Origin: Sipunculus nudus
Taxonomy: Eukaryota > Annelida > Sipuncula > Golfingiida > Sipunculidae
DNA length: 64,000 nt
NCBI GenBank assembly: GCA_026874595.1
Contig: CM049308.1
Location: 42,477,327 to 42,541,326, forward strand
Reading direction: 5' to 3'
The notes under the pieces were generated by a model. The model was not told where the DNA came from, did no database searches, and worked only from the letters and a program-made list of their open reading frames with translations. A program made the position numbers and the translations under genes. Below are positions 1-11,639 of the stretch, piece by piece. Position 1 is the stretch's first letter. The number at the start of each line of letters is the position of its first letter.

Positions 1-1112
1 TTTCGAGAGATCCAGACAAAAAAAAAGCGTGTTTTTACTTCAAAACGTGTCTGTATGCTTTTAAGTAATACTTTTAAGTTAGTTCTAGTGTCTCGGACGG
101 TGTCTTTGAGCCCCGGACGGTACAACTGGGTCCCGGACGGTATTCAGGGAGCTAAGGGGAGGCCGAGACGGTGGCTAAAACCCGGAAGTCTGAGGTCAAT
201 GTGCTTTCATTCTGAACGAGGCAGTATATATTAGGAGAAAATTAATCGTGATCCAGCTAAGATAACAAATGCATGTATGTCAACAAACTACTCTGTGTTT
301 CCAGACATGAAGCTTCTTTTTTTTATTTTGCATATCATTTTCGTACTGTTTAAACGGTCAAGGGTAATTTTAAGTGATGAAGGGGGAATTAATTCAATTT
401 TTAAAAACACAATTTTTATAAACCTTTCCAGAGGGGACGTTGCAGACATGAGACCCCCCCCCCCCCCCCCTTAGAAAGGCCTAGAACAACCCCGGAGGCA
501 TACATTTTGTTTGCATTTGAGCAGGCTTAAATGAAGTAAGTAAAAACCTGCACCACCCTAACCATATTTATTAATACTAGCAATCCAAATGATGGGCAAC
601 AGAGTGGGCCAACATTTGATCCTTCATATACTGGTGTCTTGCTAAACAGGAAAGTGCTACGTATACTGCTTTAATTGTCCTTATAAATGATAAATATTAA
701 CGCCAATCTTAAAATCTTTGCAGGACATGGCATCAAAAACCCTTACCATATATATATTCCTTAAGTGAATACTGAAACAATCTTTCTCCTGAGTGTTGCG
801 CTAGTGATGCCACAATGTACATTGTATATTGGATGTAAGCCAAGAATATCAGTTATGTTTACAAAGTACCTGAGAATTAAGGTTAAGGCAAACGTATTCC
901 GAATGCCATCATTCAATCATATATGGTGCAAATAAAAATATAATAAATAATGAACACATTAATTTAATTTCAGATAAACATTTTCCCCCATATACCCCCC
1001 CCCCCCAACCACAAAACATTCATGTTGTTTTGTTTGTTGAATAATCTAGTTGTTATCCCTTGTGGGCAACGACAGCTGTGCAGTGAGGTCACCCACAGGA
1101 CACCCGCAACAA
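1..1112. other. left flank, no gene seen
   Basis: AT-rich non-coding sequence. It holds a run of 17 C at 454-470, a shorter C run near 996-1006, and three imperfect copies of a CGGACGGT-type motif between about 90 and 145. Short ORFs here look random and end in the C run. I recognise no gene or mobile element end. Confidence 0.6.
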
Positions 1113-1152
1113 AAAAAGTCTAAATCTAAACAAAGATGAAGTACGTGTATTT
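1113..1152. repeat. 40-bp direct repeat, left copy
   Basis: These 40 bases are identical to 17869-17908. Together the two copies flank the whole nested block (recombinase ORF, LINE, tandem units, BEL element). The simplest reading is a long duplication made when the outermost recombinase element inserted, but 40 bp is much longer than most target-site duplications. A retained split direct repeat of a recombinase-type element is the alternative. Confidence 0.7.
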
Positions 1153-2046
1153 TTTTATAGATCGCACCTTCGTTCATATATAAAATTCTGTAGAGCAATT
1201 GATTGTGAGCCAGTCCCGGTGTCCACTAAAAACATTTGTAGATATGCAGCTTTTCTTGCGCGGAGATGTGCGATTTCATCAATCAGACAGTATATGAACA
1301 TTATTAGAATCCTTCATCTGGATTTTGGCCTTGTGAATCCTCTTTCTTCATGGGAAATCAAATCTGTACTGGGGGGTCTTAAGCGACACAAAGGTGACCC
1401 CCTTAATCAGAAAGCACCAATCCTTCCTAGTCACTTGTTTAAGCTACATTCATATTTGAACCTTCAGGAAATCAGGGACCTTCAATTATGGGCCGTTTGC
1501 CTGACAGCTTTTTTTGGCCTTTTGAGGATCAGTAATGTCACCAGCCGCTTCCTTTCCGATCCCGGCATGTCAGTACTACGAGAAAACTTTTCTATTACAG
1601 CAAAGGGTGCTATTTTGCGTGTGCCAAAGTCAAAATCTAATCAGTTCAAAGCTAAGGTACATGAGGTCACACTGCCATATATTCCAGGTAGTCCACTCTG
1701 TCCAGTATCTGCCATTGTCAAGTTTATCCAGCTTTCCAGAGTACAATTTAATGAGTCCACTGCCCCTCTATTTGCTATTGGGGATTCTACAGGGAACCCT
1801 ATGGGGTTGACTCAGGTCACATTTCGCATACGCTTACTGAAAGCTTTAGTTGATATTGGTCTGTCATCAACAAACTATAATACACATAGTTTGCGTAGAG
1901 GGGGAGCCACCTGGCTCATGTCTATGGGCATCCCCTTGGCAATGGTAAAGACAATGGGAGATTGGAAAAGTGATGCCGTGTATCAATACATCAAACCCAC
2001 CAATGATATAAAATTCTCAATGATGAAATCTGCGACAGATAGACTT
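1153..2046 (+). pseudogene. tyrosine recombinase (DIRS/Crypton-like), C-terminus split off by LINE insertion
   Basis: The protein would cut and rejoin DNA through a tyrosine-phosphate link to move its element. The frame is open from about 1087, with no convincing Met start; a pyrimidine run plus AG at 1151-1160 could be a splice acceptor. From about 1160 a SAM-like core-binding domain (SHLRSYIKF...YAAFLARR) leads into the catalytic domain. That domain has an Arg in FFGLLRISNV, the HSLRRGGATWL box, and a late Tyr in SDAVYQYI. The frame is intact until a 25-T run at 2045. The missing last residues (SFNIQH, stop) lie 9 kb away at 11065-11085, beyond the LINE. No RT or gag is linked to it, so Crypton versus truncated DIRS/Ngaro is unresolved. 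Confidence 0.85.
2030..2046. repeat. LINE target-site duplication, left copy (17 bp)
   Basis: CTGCGACAGATAGACTT here recurs at 11048-11064. The left copy runs into the LINE poly(A) tail (T run), and the right copy resumes the recombinase reading frame. This marks target-primed insertion of the LINE. Confidence 0.93.
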
Positions 2047-2069
2047 TTTTTTTTTTTTTTTTTTTTTTT

Positions 2070-2260
2070 AATGAAACAATAACATTACATCTTGTTAACA
2101 GTTACAAACATGAAAACATACAATTACATGCACAGGTACTTGTAACACATACATCATTACAGAGCCAAAAATACAAAGCATAAATTACATGCCTAATAGA
2201 CATAACATACTTAACAACTCTACACACAAGTGATATTTTATTAAAAATTGATTGTAAGTT
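2070..2260 (-). other. LINE 3' UTR
   Basis: About 190 bp between the ORF2 stop and the A tail. AT-rich with no recognisable structure. Confidence 0.6.
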
Positions 2261-5200
2261 TCAGATATTGTCAGGCAATATAAACAAATTATTTAGTGTG
2301 CCCCATTTTTTTCTATGAGAGGCGGTTTTACTATTTTTTGCTGCAATTTTCTTCTCAGTGTTGTAGATCTTTTCAATATATAGTTTTAAATTAGTGAAAA
2401 CCGGTTTTGCATTATTACACTTACAAGTGTATATGTATCTCTTTATAAGAAGGAACAACATATCAGTCATACAGTTATTGGTTTTGTTAAAATTACAGTT
2501 GTTTCATTAAAAAGTTCTTCATTCACCATGATATGAAATCTTGACAGCCAGTTCTTCATTTGGGAAATTAGTTTTTGTGTTTCTCTACAGTCATAAAATA
2601 AATGTAGCAAAGTTTCCTTCTCAGACATGCATAAAGAGCAAAGTGTGGTTTCTTTTTTTCCAATAAGATATAAAAAAGGGTTTAAGGCTATACATCTGTG
2701 AAGTATTTTGAACTGGAACATTCTTAAATCTTCTGATATTGTTATTTTTTTTATGTTCTTAAAGGCCTCAAATAGGAGATCATGGTAATCACCGTTTAAA
2801 TCTCTGTTCCATTTTTCTATAATTTTCAAGGGTTTGGTATATATATTAAGTACTAATTCTGTATATACTGTATGTGTTACCCTTTTCATCTCAATGATTC
2901 TTTCAAGACTTGATTTATATGTGGGATTTGAATGAAGTTCATTCCTGATTACAATTTTCCTCCAATGAGATGGAATTGCATCTATAATGCTCATATATTG
3001 CATTTTATTTATACTTATATGAAACTTCTCTTTTAATTCAGTGTGGGATAAAAATAAATATTTATTTCCATTTTGCTTAGTGATGTCTTTAATACATGTT
3101 ATTCCTGCTTTATGCAAAGTTTCATTATAAACAATATTATTGCCTACTTTTATATGAGAATTAAAGAATATTACTTCTGATAATATTTCATCACATGAGT
3201 TTACATTTTTAAAGTTATATTTCCCCCATATTTCAAGTACTTCTTTCCAGAATGTATGGCATGTATTCTTGAAATAACTGAAGTCTTGAGATTTTAAGTT
3301 GCATTTGAATATAAAAGGGCCTAATTTTTTAAGCTGCACATTAACTATTTGTCTCCATCCATCATCAATTGGTCCAGAAACAAATCTTTTGATCCATCCA
3401 ATTTTTAATGCTGCCATTTTGGATTTTAAATGAGTCATGCTTAGCCCCCCTTTATCTAATGGTGCAATTAATGTTGATCTTTTTATTTTATCCTGCTTTC
3501 CCCATATGAACTTATACAACAAATATTCAATTTCTTTAATATAACTTGATGGAGGATTTGGCAGAACTTGTAAGGCATATATTAACTGTGACAAGATATG
3601 AGTTTTTATAATAGCTATTTTACCTGATAGTGTCATTGATCTTGTTGACCATATATTTACAGTTGATTTTATTTTACTCAGAATTTCTTTGTAATTGATA
3701 TCTTTCATTATCCGCCAGTCTGGATGTAAGTAAATACCCAGAATTTTAATAGGATTTGTACACCATTTCAGTCCCAAATTCTGTATATCAGAATATACAT
3801 TATTGATTTCCTGATCCAGTACTGGAATAATTACAGTTTTGTCCAAGTTTACCTTAAGGCCTGATATTTCCTGAAAATGTTTAAATGTTGAAATAGCTTC
3901 CTTTATTGAATGATAACCTCCTGTCAAAAACAGAGCGGTATCATCAGCATATTGAATTAATTTGTGTTCTCTATCTCCAACTGTTATCCCATTAATTTTT
4001 TAATTATTCCGAATTTTAATTGCTAATATTTCAGAAGCTAAAATAAATAAATATGGAGACAAAGGACATCCTTGTCTAACGCCACGAGTTATTGTGAAAT
4101 AATCTGTTGCCCAACCTCTGTTTATTATACAACTGCTGATATCAGAATAGAGAATATTTATCCATTTTTTAAATATATTTCCGAAATTAAATAAATCTAA
4201 AGTTTTTTTAATGTGGGTCCATTCTAAGAAATCGAAAGCTTTTTCAAAATCTATAGATATGAAATAGCTCTCTATATAGTGTTTTTTTGAATAGGCAAAT
4301 AAGTCTGTGATTTTTAAAATATTTTCTCCAATATATCTATTTTTAATAAATCCTGTTTGGTCTGGACTTATTAATTTTTCTAGTACATTTTTAAGTCTAT
4401 TAGCTAGAGTTTTAGCGATAATCTTATAATCAGTATTTAACACTGAAAGGGGACGCCAATTCTTCAAAAGTAGTGTATCTTTGCCTTTCTTTGGGATTAA
4501 ACAAAGAATGCCTTGTCGCATAGTAGATGGTAGAGTACATATATTGAAGGAATGAGTTACTGCATTTATATAATATTCTTTTAATTCTTCCCAAAAGACT
4601 CTGTAAAATTCTGCAGGAAGACCATCAGGTCCAGGTGTTTTATTAAGCTGAAGAGATTTTAGCGTTGTAAATAATTCTGTAGAAGTAAATTCACAGTCGC
4701 AACCTTGTTTATCATCGGCAGACAGTGTTTTAATGTTCTCAAGTGATATAAAATCCTCTCTATGATTTTCATTTGTACCTTTAGACGTGTACAAAGATTG
4801 ATAAAATCTAACTTGTTCCTGAAGGATGTCTTTTGTATTTTTCAGAATTTCGCCATTATCATCTTTTAGTCTAATGATAGATTTATATTCATAGTTTCTC
4901 TTTTCCATATTCAAAAAGTATTTAGTTGGTTTATTACCTTCATTATACCATCTGCATCTGCATCTGACAATGGCGCCTGCAGTTTCTTCCTCAATAACTT
5001 TCTTGTGTTTATTTACCGCAGTTTCCCATTTAAGTTTGTCTTCTGTGCTATTGGTGAGATTATACTGACATTGAGCCTTTTGCATTTTTCTTTCCAATGT
5101 TAATATTTTATTATTATAATTTTTCTTTTTATTTGCAGCAAAGGATATAGTTTCCCCTCTAACTTGACATTTTATTGTGTCCCATAATAGAGATGGGTTA

Positions 5201-6081
5201 GCATCTATATTATTCAGTATAGTAGATTTAATACAGTTCTTAATTTGTTTTACATAATTTTCATCTTCAAGAAGGGAGCAATTAAGTTTCCAGTAACCTG
5301 GTCCTCTTTTGTGAATGCTTAAACTTAAAGTAATGTATATTAATGAGTGATCTGTTTTATATCCTGGGTGAATATCAGAGCAGTTTATATAGTTACAGAG
5401 ACTATCACTAATCAAAAAATAATCAAGACGCGAGAACACTGGTTTTGGGTTATATCTATGCCATGAATATTTTAGTATTCCAGGGTGTTGTACTCGCCAT
5501 ATATCAGTTAACTGTGCATGTTCTACCCACTGTGAGATTATTTCTCTTGATTTTCCATGTGATTGCTGATTTCCTCCTTCTTTATCTACAGTTGGATCCA
5601 TCACCACGTTAAAGTCACCAGCAATTATTAATTTATCTGTCTCTATTTCGGATAATATATTAATCAAACTGGTGAAAAACTGTGGTTCATCTTTGTTAGG
5701 TCCATATAGATTAACTAAAGTGACATTATGTATATTTATTTTTGTATTAACTATTATAAATCTTCCATGTTCATCTGATATAGTATTCTTTACCTGGATA
5801 CCTGCTTTATTTTTAATCAATATACATACCCCTCTTGACTGGGGAGTGCCATGACTAAAATAGATCTGATTACCCCATTCTGCTTTCCATCTATTTTCAG
5901 AGTCTACATTGCTATGTGTTTCCTGAAGAAGTATAACATTAAACATTTTTCTATTAAACCAGTGAAATATTTCTCTTCTTTTTTTGGGACAGCCAAGACC
6001 TCTTACATTTAAGGAGGCAATATTACATATGTCTGCCATATAAAGAGTGGATAATTTTAAACTTTTCAAAGACCCCTCCAA
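2261..6081 (-). pseudogene. LINE ORF2: APE endonuclease plus reverse transcriptase
   Basis: The product nicks the target and reverse transcribes the element RNA there. The N-terminal endonuclease has NVRGLG, LLQETH, AGDFN, SRLDYFLIS and TDHSLI signatures. The RT follows with a NWRPLS block, SIDFEKAFD and GVRQGCPLSP, then YADD near 3940-3951 and a C-terminal region with a Cys/His cluster. Only two lesions are visible. An in-frame TAA at 4000-4002 lies between the GVRQGCPLSP and YADD boxes. A frameshift near 2467-2500 follows the main frame, and the last ~65 residues continue in another frame to 2261. The start may be the Met at about 6039 rather than 6081. Confidence 0.92.
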
Positions 6082-8114
6082 AGTTAAAAATTTTTTTCTG
6101 AGTTGCTCTGTGACTGTTGTTATTAGTTTTAATATTAAGAGATCTCAGTCTTGATATAAATGGCTGGTGAAGAAAAAAATGTTTGAGTTTGCTTGATATT
6201 GATTTGAAACCTGTGAGTAGCAATAATGTTACAATCATGGCAAATGTAACAAACAGTAGAACATTAAATATGATAGGATTGTACATTAAATGAAATATGA
6301 TAACATAATAAACATATACACGAATAACATATGAAGGAATCATATATCTTAGATACTTCCGGAAGCTGGTGAGCAGTAAGTCCTGAATAAACAAGAAGAG
6401 TGCTTACCATATAGAATGGCTAGAACTAGTGTGCGTATACAAATAGGTATACAGAAATGGAGTAGAGTTGCTCTTGCACATATTGCAGTTTTGGATGAAA
6501 ATAATAAACAATATTCTGTATAATATGTTTGCTATGTTTGGAAATTGTACAGGACTGCAGTTTATTATTATGTATACTGTCAACTAAAGTTGTGATACAA
6601 TATCATAATTATTAATCCTTATCAGACATAGAATGTATTCATAATATAGAGGTCAAAGAACATGTATATGTATGTGTAGATGTATTTACCTCTGATCTAT
6701 AGAAAACATCAAAAATTAAAATAAATGAGAGTGCACCAATCAGATCATATAACACTTTTGATACCCTGCACCTACTTACTCTAATATATTACTCTTCTAC
6801 CATCACCTACATATCTTAAATATATTTTATATATTTACATACCCTCTGGGCATGTATGTTGTGATGTATATGAAGCACCACTTCTCCTATTTTATTCTAA
6901 TGAAATGTTCACATAATATGTAAATGTAAATATACAGCTGCAAAGTTCCCTGGTACATTATCACTGAAAATGGAGTAGTTGTAAAGATAATTAACTTCAG
7001 GGAAGTTGCATTATCAACCGTGCTCCACACGGGAGAATTATTGTTAACAATTTGTAAATTATATATTATATCCCTTTCCTTAGCATATCAGCCTGCACTG
7101 TAGTTTGACAGAAATCAATTCAGTAGTTTTTCCATGATTTTAATAACAGATGATCTAAGGCTAAGTCCTGTTGCCATCTCGCAGGATAATAATTATGTAA
7201 TTTAGAAATGTTTAATGATTCTATTACTTAATTGCTAGTTGCCAACTACCTCATTTCGCTAGGGTTCTAAGCATGCTGATAGTTTTGACATCAGATTAAT
7301 AGCTAAATGTCATTACTAAAAGCATTCTGAGAATGCTAAGAGTATAGAAACTATTTAAGGCATAGAAATCAACATAAAAAAAAAGATTTAAATTCACTTG
7401 TATGCAATGTGGTACCCATAAAAATATCTGCATGTAACATTTTCTAACTAACTAAACATATTAAAAACCTGTTTCATAAAACTATGTTTATCGTGATGTA
7501 TATATAAGTAACACTTTATTGTCATCTAACAAGGACTAAGTGTAACATTATCTGACCATGAAAGGATAGATTAAACATAATGTCATCCGAGTACCATACA
7601 GTATTATCTGAACATGTTAGATCTGTAACCTTCCTTAGGCTTTATTTAATAAACCGTGTTATTTGGTAATATGAGAAGTCAATCAACATTTCAACAAATC
7701 ATACCCATAACAGTCAAGATCATTGGTTACATGTAGAATAACAGCGTTAATTAAACAAATACTGCCTGGATAATGTAATGTAAACATTCAAGAGTGTTAT
7801 TTAAGCATGGATGGTGGAGACACCAGTTCTGTCAAATCGTTGCAAGAGTCAATAAAGTTGTGAGACATAATCGTAAAGAATTTAATGTTAAAATCTGGAT
7901 GGTCATATTTGGCCGTTCCTTCCATATACCATTTCCAATTATGTATAGAATTTTTTTTTTTAAAGATGATAAATCTAGTTAAGCATTCACACATGTACAG
8001 CGCGATAGCCGTGTGGGCTCTGTTGACTGTTGCTGCAGTCTTGCAGCGTTGACATATTGTAAACACTGATCAAGCGCTGCAGCCTCTGGCGGGGAGAGTC
8101 TATACTATCCAAGG

Positions 8115-8132
8115 TTGTACGGATCCGTACAA
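8115..8132. repeat. 18-bp perfect palindrome
   Basis: TTGTACGGATCCGTACAA is fully self-complementary. It lies in the unexplained LINE segment; function unknown. Confidence 0.75.
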
Positions 8133-8720
8133 ACCCTAAGATATATATATTCCTTTTGTAACGTGAGGACACCAGTTAAACCCCACATATTATAATTGTT
8201 ATAGATGCTTAGACTCCGTTGGGACCAAAACTTTTGCTGAATGATCAGTATATAATAAAGTAAGGGCAGTTACTCTGAATAAAGTCAGATATTACTTCAT
8301 CTCCGTCGGGCCGCTGGCGCCTTCAAGTTGGAACAGCCAATAGGAAATTAGTATCATTGACAACACGCGATGTATGATGGGAAGGATGCTTATGAAAATA
8401 TGGTCTATCCTGGTGCACGGCACTGGCATTCCTGGGAAAAGCCCCCCTGAATTCCTCTTTTGCATAGTTTGCCCACCTAATTTGCATGGGATTCCTTTTT
8501 TGGTGGTATCCTGTTTCGCAACAACTGAACCCCGGCAGTTCACAGGATAAAAAACATTTACAGGCGCACATACAGGTGATATATCGATTTAATTTGATAC
8601 ATAATAAGTTTATTTCTATATATATATACAAGAATGCTTCTCTATCGCACAACAAGCAGTGGTTTTTCATGTTACAGGTCCCTCCATGTACCGCAGGGTG
8701 AACTCTCACCGCCAGACGGT

Positions 8721-8749
8721 CGGACTCCATATCACATAAATGGAGTCCG
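8721..8749. repeat. hairpin, 10-bp stem
   Basis: CGGACTCCAT and ATGGAGTCCG form a perfect 10-bp stem around a 9-nt loop. It may belong to the end of an unidentified element. Confidence 0.7.
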
Positions 8750-8872
8750 TACGTGGCGGACTATGTTGACTGTAACAATGAACTTGCCTTGGTGCAAGGC
8801 TGAGAATTACACACCAGGTGACCCGGGCTCCATACTCAGCCTTGAGAATGTTCTTACGAAATATCGTAGCGG

Positions 8873-8894
8873 TCCTTCTGATGTATCAGAAGGA
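8873..8894. repeat. hairpin, 10-bp stem
   Basis: TCCTTCTGAT and ATCAGAAGGA are separated by only 2 nt, a near-perfect palindrome. It is one of four in this 4-kb segment. Confidence 0.7.
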
Positions 8895-9586
8895 AAGAAT
8901 AAAAGAGTAATTAAGAATAAGATGCAGCTTAAACTATGTTCACTCTACCTATATATCCTTTATATATCAGTTTCCATACATGTGGAGTCTCCTGTTTATG
9001 TTATATATGATATAACAGCATTTTATCATGAAGAGAAGAGCAGAAGACCATCACTGACACAGCCATGTTGCTGAGGCATGAACTCTGGTCACCCATGACC
9101 TGACCTGTGACCTGACCTCTGGTGTACCAGAGTAATTTATTGCTAATAAATCTATTTAAAAAATCTTATTTCATGAATAATACTTATGAGTAAATGATAA
9201 TATATGGCTTCAATAAGTCCTTTATAAGTTTATGGCTATATCATTAAATGTTTTAACAAATTTGCCTATAGAAGTTATGGAAATAATATTTACTATAATT
9301 TTTTTGGAACAATAATCAGAGGACAACTTTTCTCATATCAATAAGGTCAAGGACAGGGTCATGTGACAAAAGATAAACATGACCGCATGGCAGGCTAAAA
9401 AAAAACCCACAAGAGTTGAAATCTTAACAATTTCCTTATGAGGGCACTTCTACATAATTTATTTTTACTCCAGAACAGTTTATTAGCCATTATTGGTAAG
9501 AAATTTGCTAAATTGCCTCCATTTTCTCTGTTTATTTTGCAAATATCCCAATATACCCCTGCTACGCTTTTCCATAAGAGGATCCC

Positions 9587-9613
9587 CATAACTGAAATCT
9601 CATTTCAGTTATG
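9587..9613. repeat. hairpin, 12-bp stem with 3-nt loop
   Basis: CATAACTGAAAT, loop CTC, then ATTTCAGTTATG. This is a perfect compact stem-loop of the kind found near ends of some DNA transposons, but no partner terminus was identified. Confidence 0.7.
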
Positions 9614-10034
9614 AACCCATAACAAACAATGAACCAGTTACAGTCAGCAGGTTACATTAACACTTTCAAGTTTGTGACCAATTTCTGACTAACTAGACGA
9701 ATTAAAAACCGGTTTCATAAACTTACTATGTGTTGTCGTCTAATACTAGCTGATTTGTCTTGTCTTCGTAGTGATGTAAGAATTATGGTAAGCCCATGTG
9801 AAGTACAAAGCTACATGGGCGATAATACAGCAAATACAGTTCTCTCATATCCAGAGCTGGAGCTTCTCATTTAACCAGTTAAGATAGTTCATGATTATGC
9901 CGTATGGTGCCGTCACTTGTAGTTGATGGGCTTGTTTAAATAACAGACACGCGGTGGCGCTGACGATTTGAAGATGATGGCGGGAAATATCCGTGTTAAC
10001 GTCACTGTTACTTCTTAGTACTGTGTGCAGGTGT

Positions 10035-10966
10035 TTAGTCCTCAATGGGGGTTTGTTTACCATTGATAATAAGACGGCCGCGCCAGAACCTCACTTTTTT
10101 GTGTTCGCTATGAGCCTGGCGCATTTGTTTGAGGGCTTTCTTCTTCTGCTGGTAGTCCTCTATTGTCAGCTAGGTCTTCTACGAAGAAGGCATGGTTCTG
10201 CTCCGTTCGGGGTTTTGTTGTTTTTGTGCTTTAAGCAAGTCGTTTCTGATTGGTCGGCTGTGGAATTTGACGATAATATGCCGGTGAACTCGATTCTTTT
10301 TCTTGCCTGTTCGATGGGCTGTTTCTATAGTCTTTACAATCTCGTCCATGTTTTGATTGTCGAGCAGGTTTTGGTCATCAATGGCTTTCGCGACTAATCG
10401 TAGACAATTTTCGCCCTTTTTTCAGGAACTCCGAGTAGCCTGACGTTGTATTCACGGCTATAACGTTCAATATCCACTATTTTTGTTTTGATATTAGTCA
10501 GTTCACCTTCTGTTGTGCGTTTATCTGCCTTCAATTTCTCGATTTCATCTTTTAATGCCTTATTTTCTTTCTCTAGGGCATTTATTTTTGTAGTGTGTTT
10601 CTCAATGTCTGTTTGGGTGAAGTCAAGACTCCCAATAACGCAGTTTATTTTCCCATCCAGAGTAATATATTTATTGTTTACAGTTGTAACCTCACTTTTG
10701 ATTTGATCAATGTCACTTACCAGCGATTTTCTGAAGTCTTCGAAAACTGACATCAGTGTTTTCTCCAGCTGAGCACATTTCGCGTCCACCATAGCTAATA
10801 TGGGGTCACTGGCCTCCATTGTGGACGATTCTGTCTGTGATTCTCTGCTGGCAGTGTTTTTGCTAGGCCGGGTTTGCTGTAGGTATTTTTCGATGCTGGC
10901 CTTCACACGGCTTGGCGAATCTGTCTTACTCATTAATCGTGTTTTCATACTCCGGCCTTCGGCCAT
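10035..10966 (-). pseudogene. LINE ORF1 (coiled-coil RNA-binding protein), frameshifted
   Basis: ORF1 proteins of L1-type elements trimerise through a coiled coil and bind the element RNA. The first 190 codons are intact: a basic N-terminus, then a heptad-rich helix (ALEKENKALKDEIEKLKAD), then the start of the RRM-like domain (YSREYNVRLLGVPE). A frameshift in an A/G run near 10412-10420 ends the frame at 10394. The RRM continues in another frame (AIDDQNLLDNQNMDEIVKTI). A second break near 10190-10210 shifts into a C-terminal domain ending with RFWRGRLIINGKQTPIED at 10035. It is more damaged than ORF2. Confidence 0.85.
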
Positions 10967-11047
10967 TCTCAGTAGGTGTATTCCTGATTTTTTGTGCGAG
11001 CTGCACTCAGTCGTGGCACTAGGCGGCCATGATCAACCGGAAGTCCA
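10967..11047 (-). other. LINE 5' UTR
   Basis: About 80 bp between the ORF1 Met and the 5' insertion boundary, relatively GC-rich for the window. The internal promoter expected of a LINE would sit here, but no motif is certain. Confidence 0.5.
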
Positions 11048-11064
11048 CTGCGACAGATAGACTT
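11048..11064. repeat. LINE target-site duplication, right copy (17 bp)
   Basis: Identical to 2030-2046. The recombinase frame continues straight out of this copy, so the pre-insertion gene can be read across the site. Confidence 0.93.
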
Positions 11065-11085
11065 AGTTTTAACATCCAACATTAA
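11065..11085 (+). pseudogene. tyrosine recombinase, displaced last six codons and stop
   Basis: Read in phase from the right target duplication, the codons give SFNIQH and a TAA at 11083-11085. They complete the reading frame that breaks at 2046. Confidence 0.85.
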
Positions 11086-11100
11086 CTGTATATTGGGTTG

Positions 11101-11540
11101 GGATCTTAGATATGATTGTATGAATTTGTATGTATTTTATAATCATTGTGTAGTCTCGAGTTTCGTGTTCATACTTATGTGTGATATCGGTTTAATGTCT
11201 ATGATGGGTTTAGATGTTTTATGTACTTTCGTAATAAATAATTGAAGCCCGTCCTGGTGTGGTTCTTTTAAGTACCTTTTATATTATAAAGGTATTTAAA
11301 GGGACACCTGGTGGGCGGCAGCGTGCTAGTGGTAGCTCAGGCAGGGAGATTTGACCCTCGTGACCAGCGTCACATGATTAGTATTGTAAGCATTTTGCGC
11401 ACAGCATTGGTGCAAGCAGCAGCGCCATTTTCTGCCAGGAAAATTGCACCCACCCACCCTTGACCCCTTATTTTAATGAAATATGTGTCACATAGATCTG
11501 ACATATGTTTGGTTTTTAAACTGAAGGAGTCCAGGTGGTG
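11101..11540. repeat. 440-bp tandem unit, copy 1
   Basis: Starts GGATCTTAGATATGATTG, directly after the recombinase stop. It contains AATAAA within GTAATAAATAATTG, a short palindromic TTTATATTATAAA stretch, and GC-rich sequence about 11300-11470. The same unit restarts at 11541. Repeats placed just 3' of the recombinase resemble the terminal repeat arrangement of DIRS/Ngaro-type elements, but this is inference. Confidence 0.75.
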
Positions 11541-11639
11541 GGATCTTAGATATGATTGTATGAATTTGTATGTATTTTATAATCATTGTGTAGTCTCGAG
11601 TTTCGTGTTCATACTTATGTGTGATATCGGTTTAATGTC
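11541..11639. repeat. 440-bp tandem unit, copy 2 (first part)
   Basis: Identical by eye to 11101-11199 until the BEL insertion point. The rest of this unit continues at 17418, beyond the BEL element. Confidence 0.8.

Larger units (their letters stand above)
6082..10034. other. unexplained ~3.9 kb segment between LINE ORF2 and ORF1
   Basis: No convincing ORF. L1-type elements normally have a short inter-ORF spacer, so most of this is likely later insertion(s), but I could not define clean ends. Perfect palindromes or hairpins occur at 8115-8132 (TTGTACGGATCCGTACAA), 8721-8749 (10-bp stem), 8873-8894 (10-bp stem) and 9587-9613 (12-bp stem, 3-nt loop). A diverged direct repeat of about 40 bp (ATTAAAAACC.GTTTCATAAA core) is present near 7445 and 9690. 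Confidence 0.55.
2047..11047 (-). mobile_element. L1-clade non-LTR retrotransposon (LINE), full length with an internal ~3.9 kb extra segment
   Basis: Read on the minus strand it has a short 5' UTR (10967-11047), ORF1 (10035-10966), ORF2 (2261-6081), a 3' UTR and a 25-nt A tail (T run 2045-2069). It is bounded by 17-bp target-site duplications. The 5' end appears untruncated because ORF1 begins about 80 bp inside the boundary. ORF1 has coiled-coil and RRM-like parts, and ORF2 has an APE endonuclease and a YADD reverse transcriptase, the L1/Tx1 plan. The spacer between ORFs (6082-10034) is far longer than usual and probably includes later insertions. Confidence 0.92.

Noticed and set aside
277-474. 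65-codon ORF ending in poly-proline
   Set aside because: The proline run is a C homopolymer; no domain and AT-rich random upstream sequence.
6023-6394. 123-codon hydrophobic ORF overlapping the LINE ORF2 start
   Set aside because: Its end is a shadow frame of ORF2 and the hydrophobic part is AT-rich spacer; no support as a separate gene.
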